Below are positions 11,625 through 23,560 of a stretch of 64,000 bases of DNA, one piece after another; position 1 is the first letter of the stretch, and the number at the start of each line of letters is the position of its first letter. Where the stretch lies: positions 28,104,282-28,168,281 of the forward strand of contig NC_059089.1 of assembly GCF_020497125.1 (NCBI RefSeq). Reading direction: 5' to 3'. Source of the DNA: Mauremys mutica. Lineage: Eukaryota > Chordata > Testudines > Geoemydidae. The notes beneath the pieces were generated by a model. That model worked only from the letters and a program-made list of their open reading frames with translations, had not been told where the DNA came from and searched no databases. Made by a program: the position numbers and the translations under genes.

Positions 11625-11906
11625 GGCCATGGCTGCACTAGCCAGTCTACAGAGGTGCAGCTGCACCGCTCTAAGCTCCCGAGTGGAGCCACTCTAAGCC
11701 CCGGGGAGAGAGCTCTCCCGCCGATTTAATTAATCCACCTCCAATGAGCGGTGGCAGCTACGCCAGTGGGAGACGCTCTCCCGCCAACATAGCGCTGTCC
11801 GCCCTGCCGCTTAGGTCAGTGTAACTTACGTCACTTGGGAAGTGGCTTATTCACACCTCGGAGCGACATAAGTTCTACTGATGTAAGCTGTAGTGTAGAC
11901 ATAGCC
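11625..11906. mobile_element. MITE with GGCCATGGCTGCACTA / TAGTGTAGACATAGCC ends
   Basis: The left end is GGCCATGGCTGCACTA. The right end, read on the opposite strand, is GGCTATGTCTACACTA, a clear terminal inverted repeat. The interior has several CTCTCCCGCC words in inverted arrangement and no open frame of note. About 280 bp is typical of a non-autonomous DNA transposon. I associate this terminal type with turtle and crocodilian genomes. Confidence 0.75.
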
Positions 11907-11954
11907 CAGTTACCACATTAATGAAACTCCACGGCTTCCCTCTGAGTAGATGTT

Positions 11955-12095
11955 GTCATACCTGTTACCAATGGGGAAACTGAGGTTTGGGGTGTGGAAG
12001 AGATTTGCAATTACACTACTTGATGGCTGTGCTGAGAGTGAAACACAGGGGCCCAAGATATCAGCCATGTATTCTAACCACTAGACCACACAGTA
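11955..12095 (-). mobile_element. MIR-type SINE fragment, reverse orientation
   Basis: The segment contains TGGGGAAACTGAGG, then AGATTTGCAATTACACTACT and CTAACCACTAGACCACAC. These are reverse-complement landmarks of the MIR family. It is strongly diverged. Confidence 0.6.
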
Positions 12096-15000
12096 TGAAA
12101 CAACATTAAATTGACTGAAACCCAGGATGCCAAGATGCCACTTGACTCTACCCATTGGCTTCTGTCTTCCCATAAGGAATAACTGAGGGAAATGTGTGTA
12201 TATGTCATTAAAAGCAATGCCATTGTCACTGTTAGCAGTGCCTAAAGTCAGAGTCTGTGCAGCGGATGCAAATGGACCATTTCATCTGTCTTTCAGAAGC
12301 ACAATTGAAAGTAGAAACATATAAGGAAAATGGCAGCTTGAAAGGAGACACTATTCTATGCAAAGCTAAATAATAGCAGGTTAAGCATGTGCTAAAGACA
12401 GTTTAAACACAGGACAGCACCTGAAGCTCAACCTGCAGCAGTTCCCGCTTCAAACCAGACACTAATTTGATTTTTTTTTTGGTACCAGCTTGTTACAATA
12501 TTTCCCCCACAAACTGGGCTCATTTGTGAAGCTGAATCTCAGGATTTTCACCTGCTATGGCCAGATGGGTGCTGCGTCCCCCTAGGAGTCACAGAGACTC
12601 AGTGTACTTGGAGCAGCTGCCGGCAAACTGCCCTCCCACTGGCCAGTACGGTATCTACCTACCTTGGTATTTATCTAATGGGCCAGAGCTACAAATGACC
12701 TCATCCCGCACAGTGGCAGCCTGAGTGTTGTGAGTCACACATTGAGGTTCAGCACAGCTCTTATTTATAATAAATAGACTCATCGTATTTCATTCATTCT
12801 TGGCTGAAACTATAGGAACCTGCAATTTTCACAGCTCTTGCTCTGGGGGCTCTCCAGGTGTTTCCTGAGAACAGACAGACCAACATTTTATTTTTAGAAA
12901 CTGCCTGAAATGTAAACATGGCGGCTCATTGTCACCAGGGGCGTGTTTCCTGTCCTGGATGTTACTCCACCCTGCCAGCTATTTCGCCCCTTTGTGGAAC
13001 TGCTCCCCAGGCGGAGGCACATGCTGCATGTGCTGTCAAAGCCATGCTACTGTGAACTCCTATTCTGCATGCAATGGCCCTTGGCACAGCCACTCTTCTG
13101 GCAAGGAACGGGAATAACCTGCCAAGGAGAGCCAGAGGCTGGGGCATGGAGCTCCCATGGCAAGGTCAGGGTAAGGACACGTATACAGCCCACAGCCCTG
13201 GCCCTGCTCTGGGAGGACCAGGAGAGCCTCTCAGGGGCTGTATGGGACGTATGCTGTGCACTCCACCTTCCTGTGGATTCTCAAGCACGTGCATTTGCGC
13301 ACAGGGCAGCCACTTGCCCAACACAACCACAGCACAGGGCCCCCTATCATCTGTACCCACATCTATGTGGATTCGCCATGCTCCCCACCCCCCATTTCCT
13401 ACCCAGCAATGGCTACAAGACCAGTCTCCAGAGACTGACCTTCCTTCCTCCCTGTTCAGCGGGGTCTCACTAGCAGCACTGACCCCAGCTGGAAAGGCCC
13501 AGGTGTAACCTGTTCTTTCCTGCATGTCTCCTCAGGGAAACCCTAGTACCATGATTTTAACAGAAACCCTCCCTTTGCCCAGGACGCTGCAGGCTGGATA
13601 GCCCCAACAGAGACAAGGTCACCCTCCTCTTTGAGCGCGATCAAAGAGGGGATTCTGCTAGGGATTCTGCTGGATTCATTGGCTTGTAAAGACATTGTCA
13701 CAGGTTGAGACTATTTATTTATTTTAGAATGTTTCACCCTTTGTCGGTAACCAAACCCTATTGTATTTGCACAGCATGTCTGTGGGTGGCCTGCCCTGGC
13801 TGCAGACTCCGATTGGCACAGCCTCCTCTCCTCAAAGGGCCAGCCTGTGGGTCATTTTTTTTGTCACCTGCCTTGTTCTGCCGTGCCCTGAGATGCTCAC
13901 CTCGTCCTGAAGCACAGCTGCTGCCTTTTTATGTCTGGACGTGTTTTACTGGTTCAAATGATGAAAATAGCACACACGATACTGCAGAATGTGCTGCACA
14001 GTCTAAGGAGTAGGAGCTGTAGGACCAGTGACTGGCATGCCCCTTTCCCATAAACAGCAGCCTGGACACACAATTAGTACAGTCATTGCTTTGGAGAATT
14101 CTTCTGAAAGTTTAAAATCTAGATGCCCTTCAACTCAGGTGGAGAGGAAACCAGTCTCACTCAGCCACAAATCCCAGCATCACAGCCAAGAAGGACCAGA
14201 AATTCTCCAAGCCAATGTGTTTTCATGAAAAATTCCCAGGAGATAAGACACTGGTACCCTGCACACAAATTTGATAAAATCCAGTTGACTGCAGCACTGG
14301 TGTGTTGCACAGATGTGGTTTAAGTAAAAGGAAATAAGTAAATGTACTTAGAAAAGGGATTATGTAAAATGTACAATGGAAACATAATATGTATGCTACC
14401 TGCATACACTTACGCACATGAGTAACTTTACGCACAAGTCGTTTCATTGAACTCCATGGGACTGCTCATGTGCCTAAAATTACTCAGATGTGCAAGTGTT
14501 TGCAGAGTTAGGGCCTGGGACTGTGCAGCATGAAAGGGCACTGTAGCGCCTTCTCCATAACCCTAATAATCTACAACAGATTAAAGGTCTCCAGCCGTGC
14601 GGGTGTTCTTGGGCGCTCCTTGTCACCACCGGCTCAGGGCTCCATATGCTGCAGCAGAAACAGTTGCTTTTCTTGGCCTTGCCATATTCTCTTCAGGCAA
14701 TGGCTACACTACAGAGCTTACTGTTTCCTTGAGTATAATGCCAGAGAGGAAGGAACTAAGTTGTTCTTGTGTTCTGCTACAGGCTCATGACCACCACCTA
14801 GTCCCCTTGGAAAAGTGTTATTGCAGGTCATGTAGAAACATACACCCGAATACATCTTGGAAGATTTTCTGGATACTAAGCAGCAATTAGCCTCTTCCTT
14901 TGGAATCAATTGATTTCACACTGCTAGGGTAGGGTCTTATTGAAACGCTGAGTTTTTTAATATTATTACACTAAAGACTTTCTCAGTATCAGCATCTCCT

Positions 15001-15283
15001 TAGGGAAGCATTAACACACTGTAATGTGTACCAACTTCTCCAGTTCAGGAAATCTTTCTGTATTTGTAATAGGGCATTTGGGGCATATATTATGTATGGA
15101 GCATATATTTCTCATTTCCACCAGGCATCATCTCTCTCTCTCTAAATTACTCTCCAAACCAAAAAATGCATTCTACTCCTCACCACTCAAAATAATCTTC
15201 TTTAATCTTTACATACAGCTGCCAGTACCAGCCATCAGTGATGCACTCAGAGGAAACAAAAAAGGCATTGGTTGGACAAAGAG
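12096..15283. other. Intergenic DNA, no gene recognised
   Basis: Several open frames occur at 12943-13525 on both strands, the longest 176 codons, but none has a recognisable domain or splice context and they overlap each other. A poly-T run (~12471) and a CTCTCTCTCT run (~15131) are the only simple repeats noted. Confidence 0.4.
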
Positions 15284-15345
15284 AATATAAGAACATAAGA
15301 ATGGCCAAAGGTCCATTTAGCCCAGTCCCCTGTCTTCCGACAGTG
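15284..15345 (-). mobile_element. Very short CR1 LINE 3' end
   Basis: AAGAACATAAGAATGGCC followed by AAAGGTCCATTTAGCCCAG is the reverse complement of a CR1 3' end. Only about 60 bp remains, and the GTACTGCGTCAGACC part seen in the next copy is deleted. Confidence 0.65.
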
Positions 15346-15438
15346 GATTTACTTAATGGCTGCTCTCATTTAAGTCACTTTTCTGGCACTTGTACAAAAG
15401 TATACAGTGAGCCTATTGTAGTAACAAAGTTGTTTGAG

Positions 15439-17945
15439 TCATAAGAACATAAGAACATAAGAACGGCCGTACTGCGTCAGACCAAAGGTCCATCCAGCCC
15501 AATATCCTGTCTACTGACCGTGGCCAATGCCAGGTGCCCCAGAATGAGTGAACCTAACAGGTAATGATCAAGTGATCTCTCTCCTGCCATCCATCTCCAT
15601 CCTCTGACAGACAGAAGCTAGGGACACCATTCCTTACCCATCCTGGCTAATAGCCATTAATGGACTTAACCTCCATGAATTTATCCAGTTCTCTTTTAAA
15701 CGCTGTTATAGTCCTAGCCTTCACAACCTCCTCAGGCAAGGAGTTCCACAGGTTGACTGTGTGTTATGTGAAGAAGAACTTCCTTTTATTTGTTTTAAAC
15801 CTGCTGCCCATTAATTTCATTTGGTGGCCCCTAGTTCTTGTATAATGGGAATAAGTAAATAATTTTTCCTTATATACTTTCTCCACATCACTCATGATTT
15901 TATATACCTCTATCATATCCCCCCTTAGTCTCCTCTTTTCCAAGCTGAAAAGTCCTAGCCTCTGTACTCTCTCCTCATATGGGACCTGTTCCAAACCCCT
16001 AATCATTTTAGTTGCCCTTCTCTGAACCTTTTCTAGTGCCAGTGTATCTTTTTTGAGATGAGAAGACCACATCTGTACGCAGTATTCAAAATGTGGGTGG
16101 ACCATCAATTAATATAAGGGCAATAATATATTTTCTGTCTTATTCTCTATCCCCTTTTTAATGATTCCTAACATCCTGTTTGTTTTTTTGACTGCCTCTG
16201 CACACTGCGTGGACGTCTTCAGAGAACTATCCATGATAACTCCAAGATATTTTTCCTATTTTTTGTTGTAGCTAAATTAACCCCCATCATATTGTATGTA
16301 TAGTTGGGGTTATTTTTTCCAATGTGCATTACTTTACATTTATCCACATTAAATTTCATTTGCCATTTTGTTGCCCAATCACTTAGTTTTGTGAGAGCTT
16401 TTTGAAGTTCTTCACAGTCTGCTTTGGTCTTAACTATCTTGAGCAGTTTAGTATCATCTACAAACTTTGCCACCTCACTGTTTACCCCTTTCTCCAGATC
16501 ATTTATGAATAAGTTGAATAGGATTGGTCCTAGGACTGACCCTTGGGGAACACCACTAGTTACCCCTCTCCATTCTGAGAATTTACCATTTATTCCTACC
16601 CTTTGTTCCCTGTCTTTTAACCAGTTCTCAATCCATGAAAGGACCTTCCCTTTTATCCCATGACAGCTTAATTTACGTAAGAGCCTTTGGTGAGGGACCT
16701 TGTCAAAGGCTTTCTGGAAATCTAAGTATACTATGTGCACTGGATCCCCCTCGTCCACATGTTTGTTGACCCCTTCAAAGAACTCTAATAGATTAGTAAG
16801 ACATTATTTCCTTTTACAGAACCCATATTGACTTTTGCCCAACAATTTATGTTCTTCTATGTGTCTGACAATTTTATTCTTTACTATTGTTTCAACTAAT
16901 TTGCCCAGTACTGACGTTAGACTTACCAGTCTGTAATTGCCAGGATCACCTCTAGTGCCCTTTTTAAATATTGGCATTATATTAGCTATCTTCCAGTCGC
17001 TGGGTACAGAAGCCAATTTAAAGAACAGGTTACAAACCATAGTTAATAGTTCTGCAACTTCACATTTGAGTTCTTTCAGAACTCTCAGGTGAATGCCATC
17101 TGGTCCTGGTGACTTGTTACTGTTAAGTTTATCAATTAATTCCAAAAACTCCTCTAGTGACACCTCAATCTGTGATAGTTCCTCAGATTTGTCACCTACA
17201 AAGGCTGGCTCAGGTTTGGGAATCTCCCTAACATCCTCAGCCATGAAGACTGAAGCAAAGAATCCATTTAGTTTCTCCACAATGACTTTATCGTCTTTAA
17301 GTGCTCCTTTTGTATCTCGATCATCCAGGGGCCTCACTGGTTGTTTAGCAGGCTTCCTGCTTCTGATGTACTTAAAAAACATTTTGTTATTACCTTTGGA
17401 GTTTTTGGCTAGCCGTTCTTCAAACTCCTCTTTGGCTTTTCTTATTACATTTTTACACTTAATTTGGCAGTGTTAATGCTCCTTTCTATTTACCTCACTA
17501 GGATTTGACTTCCACTTTTTAAAAGATGCCTTTTTATCTCCTACTGCTTCTTTTACATGGTTGTTAAGCCACGGTGGCTCCTTTTTAGTTCTTTTACTGT
17601 GTTTCTTAATTTGGGATATACATTTAAGTTGGGCCTCTATTATGGTGTCTTTAAAAAGCATCCATGCAGCTTGCAGGGATTTCACTTTAGTCACTGTACC
17701 TTTTAATTTCTGTTTAACTAACCCCCTCATTTTTGCATAGTTCCCCTTTTTTAAATTAAGTGCCACAGTTTTGGGCTGTTGAGATGTTCTTCCTACCACA
17801 GGGATGTTAAATGTTATTATATTATAGTCACTATTTCCAAGCGGCCCTGTTATAGTTGCCTCTTGGACCAGCTCCTGCGCTCCATTCAGGACTAAATTGA
17901 GAGTTGCCTCCCCCTTGTGGGTTCCCATACCAGCTGCTACAAGAA
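15439..17945 (-). mobile_element. CR1 LINE, 5'-truncated, minus strand
   Basis: The 3' end lies at the left. CATAAGAACATAAGAACATA is the reverse complement of the TTCTTATG tandem tail, followed by the 3' untranslated region and then reverse transcriptase remnants up to about 17930. The copy stops in the C-terminal edge of the APE-type endonuclease, so ORF1 and nearly all the endonuclease are missing, as expected from incomplete reverse transcription. It sits head-to-tail with a second CR1 at 18232-20640, separated by about 290 bp. Confidence 0.9.
15764..17928 (-). pseudogene. CR1 ORF2 remnant (endonuclease edge, reverse transcriptase)
   Basis: Broken minus-strand frames read from right to left. 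17473-17928 holds GEATLNLVLNGAQELVQE and LGNSDYNIITF, the end of the endonuclease, with SDY where the family has SDH. 16804-17382 holds SNKSPGPDGIHLRVLKELK and NYRLVSLTS. 16219-16758 holds VYLDFQKAFDKVPHQRLL, SGVPQGSVLGPILFNLFI and FVDDTKLL, the catalytic centre with F-V-D-D. 15764-16108 holds the C-terminal region ending [12 protein letters not shown]. The frames are separated by stops and frameshifts, so no intact protein can be made. Confidence 0.88.
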
Positions 17946-18231
17946 GCAGTCATTTAAAGTATCAAGAAATTTTGTCTCTGCTTTTTGTTATAGACACTGG
18001 AAGAAAAGGTCCTACTAACATACTGAGTAAATATGGAGCCTAAGGCTTCACTGCATCAAATACCAATAACAATTAGAAATGTATATAGCCAGTAAGATTT
18101 AAGAGTCTTGTTGAGAGGGGAGTGTGCCGTGGCTGGAATGCATACAAGGAAGATTGTTGCTGTATCTGTTTGGAATAATGATATCAGAGAAGAGGAGATG
18201 CAGTATTTAAAGAGAGAGAGAACTAGGGAAA
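17946..18231. other. Spacer between two CR1 copies
   Basis: About 290 bp of AT-rich DNA with no gene. It ends in a GAGAGAGA run next to the second CR1 3' end. No target duplication of the flanking CR1s could be defined. Confidence 0.4.
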
Positions 18232-20640
18232 GAACAGAAGAACGGCCATACTAGGTCAGACCAAAGGTCCATCTAGCCCAGTATCCTGTCTTCTGACAGA
18301 GGCCAGTGCCAGGTGCCCCAGAGGGAATGAACAGGACCGGTGATAATCATCAAGTGATCCATTCCATCACCTATTCCCAACTTCTGGCAAACAGAGGCTA
18401 GGGACACCATCCCTGCCCATCCTGGATAATAGCCATTGATGGACCTATCCTCCATGAATTTAGTTCTGTTTGGAACCCTGTAATAGTTTTGGCCTTCACC
18501 ACATCTTTTGGCAAGGAGTTCCACAGGTTGACTGTGTGTTGTGTGAAGAAATACTTCCTTTTGTTTGTTTTAAACCTGCTGCCTGTTAATTTCATTTGAT
18601 GACCCCTAGTTCTTGTGTTATGAGGAGTAAATAACACTTCCTTATTTACTTTCTCCACATCATGATTTTATAGACCTCTATCATATCCCCCCTTAGTCAT
18701 CTCTTTTCCAAGCTGAAAAGTCCCAGTTTTATTAATCTCTCCTCATACGGAAGCCATTCCATACCCCTAATCATTTTTGTTGCGATTTTCTGTACCTTTT
18801 CCAATTCCAATATATCTTTTTTGAGATGGGGTGACCACATCTGCATACAGTATTCAAGATGTGGGCGTACCATGGATTTATATAGAAGCAATATGATACT
18901 TTGTCTTATCTATCCCTTTCTGAATGATTCCCAACATTCTGTTCGCTTTTTTTGACTGCTGCTGCACACTAAGTGAATGTTTTCAGAGAACTATCCATAA
19001 TGACTCCAAGATCTCTTTCTTGAGCGGTAACAGCTAATTTAGACCCCATCATTTTATATGTATAGTTGGGATTATGTTTTCCAGTGTGCATTACTTTGTA
19101 TTTATCAACATTGAATTCATCTACCATTTTGTTTTCCAGTTTTGTGAGATCTTTGCAGTCTGCCTGGGACTTAACTATCTTGAGCAGTTTTGTATCATCT
19201 GCAAATTTGGCCACCTCACTGTTTACCCCTTTTTCCAGATCATTTATGAATATGTTGAATAGGACTGGGCCCAATACAGACCCCTGGGGACACCTCTCTT
19301 CGTTCTGAAAACTGACCATTTATTCCTACCCTTTGTTTCCTATCTTTTAACCAGTTACTGATCCATGATAGGACCTTCCCCCTTATCTCATGACAGCTTA
19401 CGTTGCTTAAGAGCCTTTGGTGAGGGACCTTGTCAAAGGCTTTCTGAAAATCTAAGTACACTCTATCCACTGAATCCCACTTGTCCACTTGCTTGTTGAC
19501 CCCCTCAAGAATTCTAGGAGATTGGTGAGGCATGATCTTCCTTTACAAAAACCATGTTGACTCTTCCCCAACAAATCATGTTCATATATGTGTATGATAA
19601 TTCTGTTCTTTACTATAGTTTCAATGAGTTTCCTGGTACTGAAGTCAGGCTTACTGGCCTATAATTGCTGGGATCACCTCTGGAGCCTTTTTTAAAAATT
19701 GGCATCACATTAGCTATTCTCCAGTCATTTGGTACAGAAGCTAATGTAAATGATAGGTTGCAAGCTACAGTTAGTAATGCTGCAATTTCACATTTGAGTT
19801 CCTTCAGAACTCTTCGGTGAATACCATCTGGTCCTGGTAACTTATTACTGTTTAGTTTATCAATTTGTTCTAAAACCTCTGCTAACGACACCTCAGTCTG
19901 GGACAGTTCCTCAGATCTGTCACCTAAAAAGAATGGTTGAGGTGTGGGAATCTCCCTCACATCCTCAGCCATGAAGAATGATACAAAGGATTCATTTAGC
20001 TTCTCCGCAATGGCCTTGTTGTCCTTGAGTGCTCCTTTAGCATCTCGATTGTCCAATAACCCCACTGGTTGTTTAGCATGCTTACTGCTTCTGATGTACT
20101 TAAAAAAATTGCTAATACTTTTAGAGTCTTTGGCTAGCTGTTCTTCAAATTCTTTTTTGGCTTTCCTAAGTATATTTTTACACTTCACTTGCCAGAGTTT
20201 ATGCTCCTTTCTATTTTTCTCAATAAGATTTAACGTTCACTTTTTAGAGGATGCCTTTTTTACTCTCACTGCTTCTTTTACTTTGTAGTTTAGCCACGGT
20301 GGAACTTTTTTGGTTTTCTTACTATGTTTTTAATTGGGGGGTATATATTTAAGTTGAGCCTCTATTATGGTGTCTTTAAAAAGCATCCATGCAGCTTGCA
20401 AGGATTTCACATTTGGTGCAGTACCTTTTAATTTCTGTTTAACTAACTTCCTTATTTTTGTGTAGTTCCCCTTTCTGAAACTTAATGCTACATGGTGGGC
20501 TGCAGTGGTGTTTCTGACCCTTCCCCCCACAGGGCTGTTAAATTTCATTATATTATGGTCACTATTGCCTAGAGGTTCCACTATAATCACCTCTTGGACC
20601 AGATCCTGTGACCCATACAAAAATTTTAAAAAATACCTTG
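18232..20640 (-). mobile_element. Second CR1 LINE, 5'-truncated, minus strand
   Basis: The 3' end starts AGAAGAACGGCCATACTAGG with almost no tandem tail left. The order is the same as in the neighbour: 3' untranslated region, reverse transcriptase, endonuclease edge. It also ends (about 20640) within the last part of the endonuclease, roughly ten codons short of the neighbour's end point. It is more decayed at the 3' side but keeps F-A-D-D in the catalytic motif. Confidence 0.9.
18398..20640 (-). pseudogene. CR1 ORF2 remnant, second copy
   Basis: Broken frames. 20330-20640 holds LGNSDHNIMKF (endonuclease edge with SDH kept). 19613-20188 holds SNKLPGPDGIHRRVLKELK and NYRPVSLTSVPG. 19240-19533 holds VYLDFQKAFDKVPHQRLL. 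18969-19319 holds PQGSVLGPVLFNIFINDLEK and FADDTKLLKIV. 18697-18891 and 18398-18658 hold the C-terminal part. Several frameshifts separate the blocks, so it is not functional. Confidence 0.88.
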
Positions 20641-20844
20641 GTATTACCATTGTTCAGTCACTGCCAGTCTATTGTGCTTTGTCACTGGTTAACAACCACA
20701 AAGGTAGTAACACAGGTAGCACAAAGGACTGGTCCCAATGCAACAGAGCTGAGCCATGTGGTAATCAGAAGACCATGACCATTAGTTGCTCTTGTAGTAT
20801 ATTGTGTTTATACTGTTCACAGGAACATAACAATCACAGTTGTC

Positions 20845-21045
20845 ATTTCTATAGCAGCTTTCATCCAAGGATCTCAAATACTTTACACACACGAATTAAT
20901 TAAACCTCACAGGACCTCCGCAAGGCGATATTATCATAGCTGTGTTAAAGAGCGAGAACGGACTTAGACATGGTCATACAGCAGTCACAGAGGTGAGAGC
21001 AGAACCCAGGATCTCTCCTGACTCCCTGCTCTCAGCACCAGACTG
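20845..21045 (-). mobile_element. MIR-type SINE, reverse orientation
   Basis: The order TTTCATCCAAGGATCTCAAA, ACTTTACACACACGAATTAA, CTCACAGGACCTCCGCAAGG, CATACAGCAGTCACAGAGG and GCAGAACCCAGGATCTC matches a MIR-type SINE plus tail read in reverse. It is old and diverged. Confidence 0.7.
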
Positions 21046-21213
21046 CGGCACATTTGGAGCAGGTCAGTTGTTAACGTCAACACCCCTAAACTACATTTTG
21101 GGCTATCAGGAGCTGTTGATTGGCTGAGCTGTATGCCTATCGGTAACAGAAACCAATCAGCTGCAAAAGTGAGGCCGCAGAACTCTTATCAGCGAAAAGC
21201 AGAGGGTTACTGA

Positions 21214-21836
21214 GGGCAGGTCTATACTGGGGTGGGGGGATCGATCTAAGATACGCAACTTCAGCTACGTGAATAGCGTAGCTGAAGTCGAAGTACCTTA
21301 GATCGAATTACTTACCCGTCCTCACGGCGCGGGATCGACGTCCGCGGCTCCCCATGTCGACTCCGCTACCGCCGTTCGCGTTGATGGAGTTCCGGAGTCG
21401 ACAGGAGCGCGTTCGGGGATCGATATATCGCGTCTGGATGAGACGCGATATATCGATCCCCGAGAAATCGATTGCTATCCGCCGATCCGGCCGGTAGTGA
21501 AGACGTACCCTCAGCTGCTCACAAGGCAGGTTAGACTGAGGGTACGTCTTCACTACCGGCCGGATCGGCGGGTAGCAATCGATTTCTCGGGGATCGATAT
21601 ATCGCGTCTCATCCAGACGCGATATATCGATCCCCAAACGCGCTCCTGTCGACTCCGGAACTCCACCAACGCGAACGGCGGTAGCGGAGTCGACATGGGA
21701 AGCCGCGGACGTCGATCCCGCGCCGTGAGGACGGTAAGTAATTCGATCTAAGGTACTTCGACTTCAGCTACGCTATTCACGTAGCTGAAGTTGCGCATCT
21801 TAGATCGATTCCCCCCCCCCCAGTGTAGACCTGCCC
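21214..21836. mobile_element. Inverted dimer of a palindromic MITE (623 bp)
   Basis: Arms 21214-21513 and 21537-21836 are near-identical reverse complements around a 23-bp centre (21514-21536). Each arm is itself a ~300-bp element whose two ends are related: TGAGGGCAGGTCTATACTGG outside and, on the other strand, TGAGGGTACGTCTTCACTAC at the centre. Each arm also contains two internal hairpins: CTTCAGCTACGTGAATAGCG with its complement, and ATCGATATATCGCGTCT with its complement. The arms differ by only a few bases. CpG content is unusually high for this region. No transposase is present. Open frames on both strands (21308-21637 and 21497-21751) are by-products of the symmetry. Confidence 0.85.
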
Positions 21837-22639
21837 AGAAAGAGGGGTCACAGATCTGTATGAAGAGGAGTAACTAAAAAGGATTTAAAAAACCGGAACT
21901 AGCTATCTAGGTGAGAAAAGATCAGAATACGAAGGGCCACCTGCCAGGGTGAGTTGGAGCAGACACATTATGAGCAAAATAAATCAGAGGGGGGAATGAG
22001 GATGATTTGATAGTTAGCAATGTAATTAAGACTAGACTATCAGATACAGAGGACCACCCTGTAACAATAGGGAAGCAGCACAATGTAATGATATACCCGC
22101 CCAGACCGTCAGTGTTTCTTGGCCTTGTAAGGGGAGATGGTGGCTTCCCACTGAGGGCATCTTCCTCCTAAAATTGACTGAGGCCAAGTCTGCCTGGATG
22201 GACCTGCAGCTTCCTGTAGCCACAGTACCAAGTTCAGTAGTGGAGCAGGAGTGGGGTCCATTTCCATGAGGTGGGTCAGCCGGACTGCACACATCTGTAC
22301 AGTTCGGTATGTGCTGAAATCTTTGCAGCATGTTGGCCTTGGAAGATGCTGCACTTTGGATTTGCTATGCAGCATCCTTCACGTCTACTCTCCTGCTTCC
22401 ACTAGCAGTAAACAAGCCATGCTTCAGAGAAGGGAGCTTTACCTTTCTTGCAGGTAGCTGTTATTTAAAGGATATTGGGTTTATATGTCATTTAAAAATA
22501 CTGCTCTGCTTCCAGCACCGCCACCTATTACACGCAGGGCTGATTGCCAGAACCTGTTCCCTTCTCATCCTTCCTGCTCTTTGCAGGTGATGCACTTTGG
22601 CTGGTGCCAACAGCCCAGCCACTTTCACCGTTGTCTGTA
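21837..22639. other. Region just upstream of the CpG island
   Basis: No exon or repeat is recognised. Any 5' untranslated exon or alternative promoter of MVB12B could lie here, but nothing in the sequence decides it. Confidence 0.35.
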
Positions 22640-23560
22640 AGTTTCAGTGTGGCCCCGGCCCTGGCACTCCCAGCAGCGGAAGGGGGCAGAGACCCCCCAG
22701 CACAGGGAGCCGCACCGGGGTCTCTCTCGCTGCTGAGTCCGAACCAGCTGCGGGCCGAGCTCTGGGCGCCCCTCGCTGCCCCGCCCGGCCCGGCCCGGCC
22801 CGGCCCGGCTCGGCTCGGCCCGGGGGAGCCGGGGCAGGGGGCGAGGCCGGCGGGGCCGGGCGCAGTGCGGGCTCCGGGAGGCAGGGGGGGCTCTGCAGCG
22901 CGGCGGCTCCGGAGCCTGTCAGCCGCGCCGGCTCCCGCCGCCCCCAGAGCCCGTGGGCCGCGCCGCCGGCCGCAGCTCCCGCCGGTGGGCTCCGGGCACA
23001 GGGGCCGGAGAGCCGCGCTCCCGCCGGGTAAGGCCTCGGCGCTGGGCTCCGGCCCGGCCGCCTCCTCCCCGCCCCGCGCCGCCCCGCTCCGCCGCGCCGC
23101 GCTCCGCTCCGCCGGGCCCCGCAGGCCGCTGCTCCCCGCCGCTGCCTCTGCTCCGCTCCGCTCCGCTCCTCCCGCCGGGCCGGGCCGGGGCGGGCGATGA
23201 GAAGCTGCTTCTGCCTGAGACGGGGCAGACGGGACCAGCCGCCGCCCGCCGCTCGGGCAACAGTTAAGTGTCCCCGGCCCGGGCCCCGCGTCCCCCGCCC
23301 CGCTTCGCCCGGCCGGGGGGCGCTGCCCGGGGAGGGTGCGGGCGGGTTGGGGCGTCTGCTCGGGCGGGTCCCGGGGCCAGCCCATCGCATCGGCACGGGG
23401 CTGCTTCGGCCGGGCGGGTTCCGGGGGCCGCCGCCCCTGGCCTTCCCCGGCGGGGGCAGCCTCCGCGGGGCGCCAGGGCCGGGCCCCCCGTGTCTCCCCC
23501 AGGCTGTGCACTGCGGAGCTGAGGGGGGCCGGGGGAGGCTGCTGCTGCAGCCTGGCTTTG
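22640..23560 (+). promoter_or_regulatory. MVB12B: CpG-island promoter and 5' UTR of MVB12B
   Basis: This stretch is extremely GC- and CpG-rich compared with everything around it. It contains repeated CCCGG units (22780-22815) and CTCCG units (23150-23170), and a GGGCGG Sp1-type box directly before the start codon at 23197. There is no TATA box near the start. It surrounds the first coding exon, as expected of a housekeeping-type promoter. The transcription start cannot be placed from sequence alone. Confidence 0.75.
23197..23262 (+). CDS. MVB12B: MVB12B coding exon 1
   Basis: Encodes residues 1-22, starting MRSCFC like the human protein. The start ATG lies in the CpG island after GGGCGGGCG. 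The exon ends ...GGGCAACA before the donor GTTAAG, a slightly weak site. The next in-frame codons in the genomic sequence would be GTT then a TAA stop, which supports splicing here. Phase 0. The two cysteines near the N terminus could be lipid-modified, but that is inference. Confidence 0.9.

Noticed and set aside
12943..13525. Overlapping open frames up to 176 codons on both strands
   Set aside because: No family motifs or splice context. Simultaneous long frames on both strands suggest base composition, not coding.
21308..21751. Two nearly identical Arg-rich open frames on opposite strands
   Set aside because: They are the same MITE arm read from each half of a palindrome, not genes.
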